46,864 nucleotides of DNA from Rhodanobacter fulvus Jip2. GTDB lineage: Bacteria > Pseudomonadota > Gammaproteobacteria > Xanthomonadales > Rhodanobacteraceae. The notes under the pieces were generated by a model, which searched no databases, was not told the DNA's origin, and saw only the letters and a program-made list of their open reading frames with translations. The number at the start of each line of letters is the position of its first letter. Position 1 is the first letter of the stretch. The stretch is from NCBI RefSeq assembly GCF_000264315.1, contig NZ_AJXU01000003.1:1-46864 (forward strand), in the 5' to 3' direction. The position numbers were made by a program, and so were the translations under genes. Below, one piece after another: positions 46,411-46,864 of the stretch.

Positions 46411-46864
46411 GTGCTGCGGGGGAGAGTTCTCGATGGCGTGCCCTTCGACTCTGGCCGCTGCGCGGCCGACGCTCAGGGAGAACGGTGGGGGGATGGATTT
46501 TTCGGAGCGACTGGGGAGGCCTCTCTCCTCCTCACCCGATCACACTGAGCGTAGCCGTCCACAGGACGGCGAAGTCGAAGTGCTGCGGGGGAGAGTTCTG
46601 GATGGCGTGCCCTGCGACGCTGGCCGCTGCGCGGCCGACGCTCAGGGAGAACGGTGGAGGGATGGATTTTTCGGAGCGACTGGGGAGGCCTCTCTCCTCG
46701 CCCGATCACACTGAGCGTAGCCGTCCACAGGACAGCGAAGTCGAAGTGCTGCGGGGAGAGCTCTGGATGGCGTGCCCTTCGACTCTGGCCGCTGCGCGGC
46801 CGACGCTCGGGGAGAACGGTGGGGGGATGGATTTTTCGGAGCGACTGGGGAGGCCTCTCTCCTC
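46411..46864. repeat. Tandem array of about 166-bp repeats, running off the window
   Basis: Unit 1 starts at 46411, unit 2 at 46580 and unit 3 at 46746, each with GTGCTGCGGG followed by GAGAG and TTCGACTCTGGCCGCTGCG-like sequence. Unit lengths are 169 and 166 bp; the third is cut by the window end. Each unit contains inverted GAGCGTAG and CTTCGACT motifs as in the 82-bp repeat at 9631. The short open frames crossing it are not protein-like. Confidence 0.85.

Noticed and set aside
46411..46864. Tandem array as a CRISPR
   Set aside because: Repeats are about 166 bp and directly adjacent without unique spacers, and no cas genes are present.

Overview
The window is a GC-rich stretch of a gammaproteobacterial chromosome, most likely from the Rhodanobacteraceae (the Rhodanobacter, Dyella, Luteibacter and Frateuria group of Xanthomonadales). 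That placement is an inference from protein flavour, a UbiM-type ubiquinone hydroxylase and abundant GTAG-type REP palindromes; no 16S gene is present.

Left part (66-9605). A six-gene minus-strand operon (7511 to 989) carries the arsenosugar set: a VTT-membrane/FAD-disulfide-oxidoreductase fusion, a DUF3047 protein, radical-SAM ArsS, arsenite methyltransferase ArsM and two arsenosugar-type glycosyltransferases. Most junctions overlap by 1-8 bases. The exception is arsS-arsM, where an inverted pair of REP palindromes has been inserted. A DUF1499 protein follows. On the plus strand serS is translationally coupled to a small membrane protein.

Accessory island (about 9733-23171). It opens with two truncated tRNA-Ser units in tandem, each carrying a hairpin-rich insert in the anticodon loop, followed by the intact tRNA-Ser(UGA). 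Then comes a tight operon: an ankyrin-repeat/RpoD-type sigma factor fusion, a MORC-like GHKL ATPase, a Z1-domain helicase, a PD-(D/E)XK protein, an AIPR protein and a Vsr endonuclease, with a convergent C5-cytosine methyltransferase. The GHKL-Z1-PD(D/E)XK-AIPR-Vsr-methyltransferase core fits the predicted MORC-type restriction-modification systems. The full-length housekeeping-type sigma factor with an ankyrin front end as first gene is the most unusual item here. The island ends near a HipB-like regulator whose hipA partner is reduced to a stub. No integrase or transposase gene was seen.

Middle part (23280-36339). DUF2269 and SDR/DoxX-like membrane proteins; a secreted protein built from two internal repeats; UbiM; a LysR regulator divergent from a quinone-oxidoreductase-like enzyme; a GlcG/HbpS-type protein; a GGDEF diguanylate cyclase with an intact I-site; an aromatic FAD monooxygenase divergent from a MarR regulator; and an ABC-2 exporter pair. 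Palindromic operator candidates lie in both divergent control regions.

Right part (36444-46864). An eight-gene minus-strand operon (44864 to 36444) encodes a Gfo/Idh dehydrogenase, a nucleoside-symporter-type MFS permease, three TIM-barrel isomerase/epimerase-like proteins, a GMC oxidoreductase with its Tat-exported small subunit, and a DUF1080 protein. Together these look like a C3-oxidation (3-keto-glycoside) route for sugar use. A divergent LacI-type regulator and two matching 16-bp operators lie in the shared intergenic region. The window ends in a tandem array of about 166-bp repeats.
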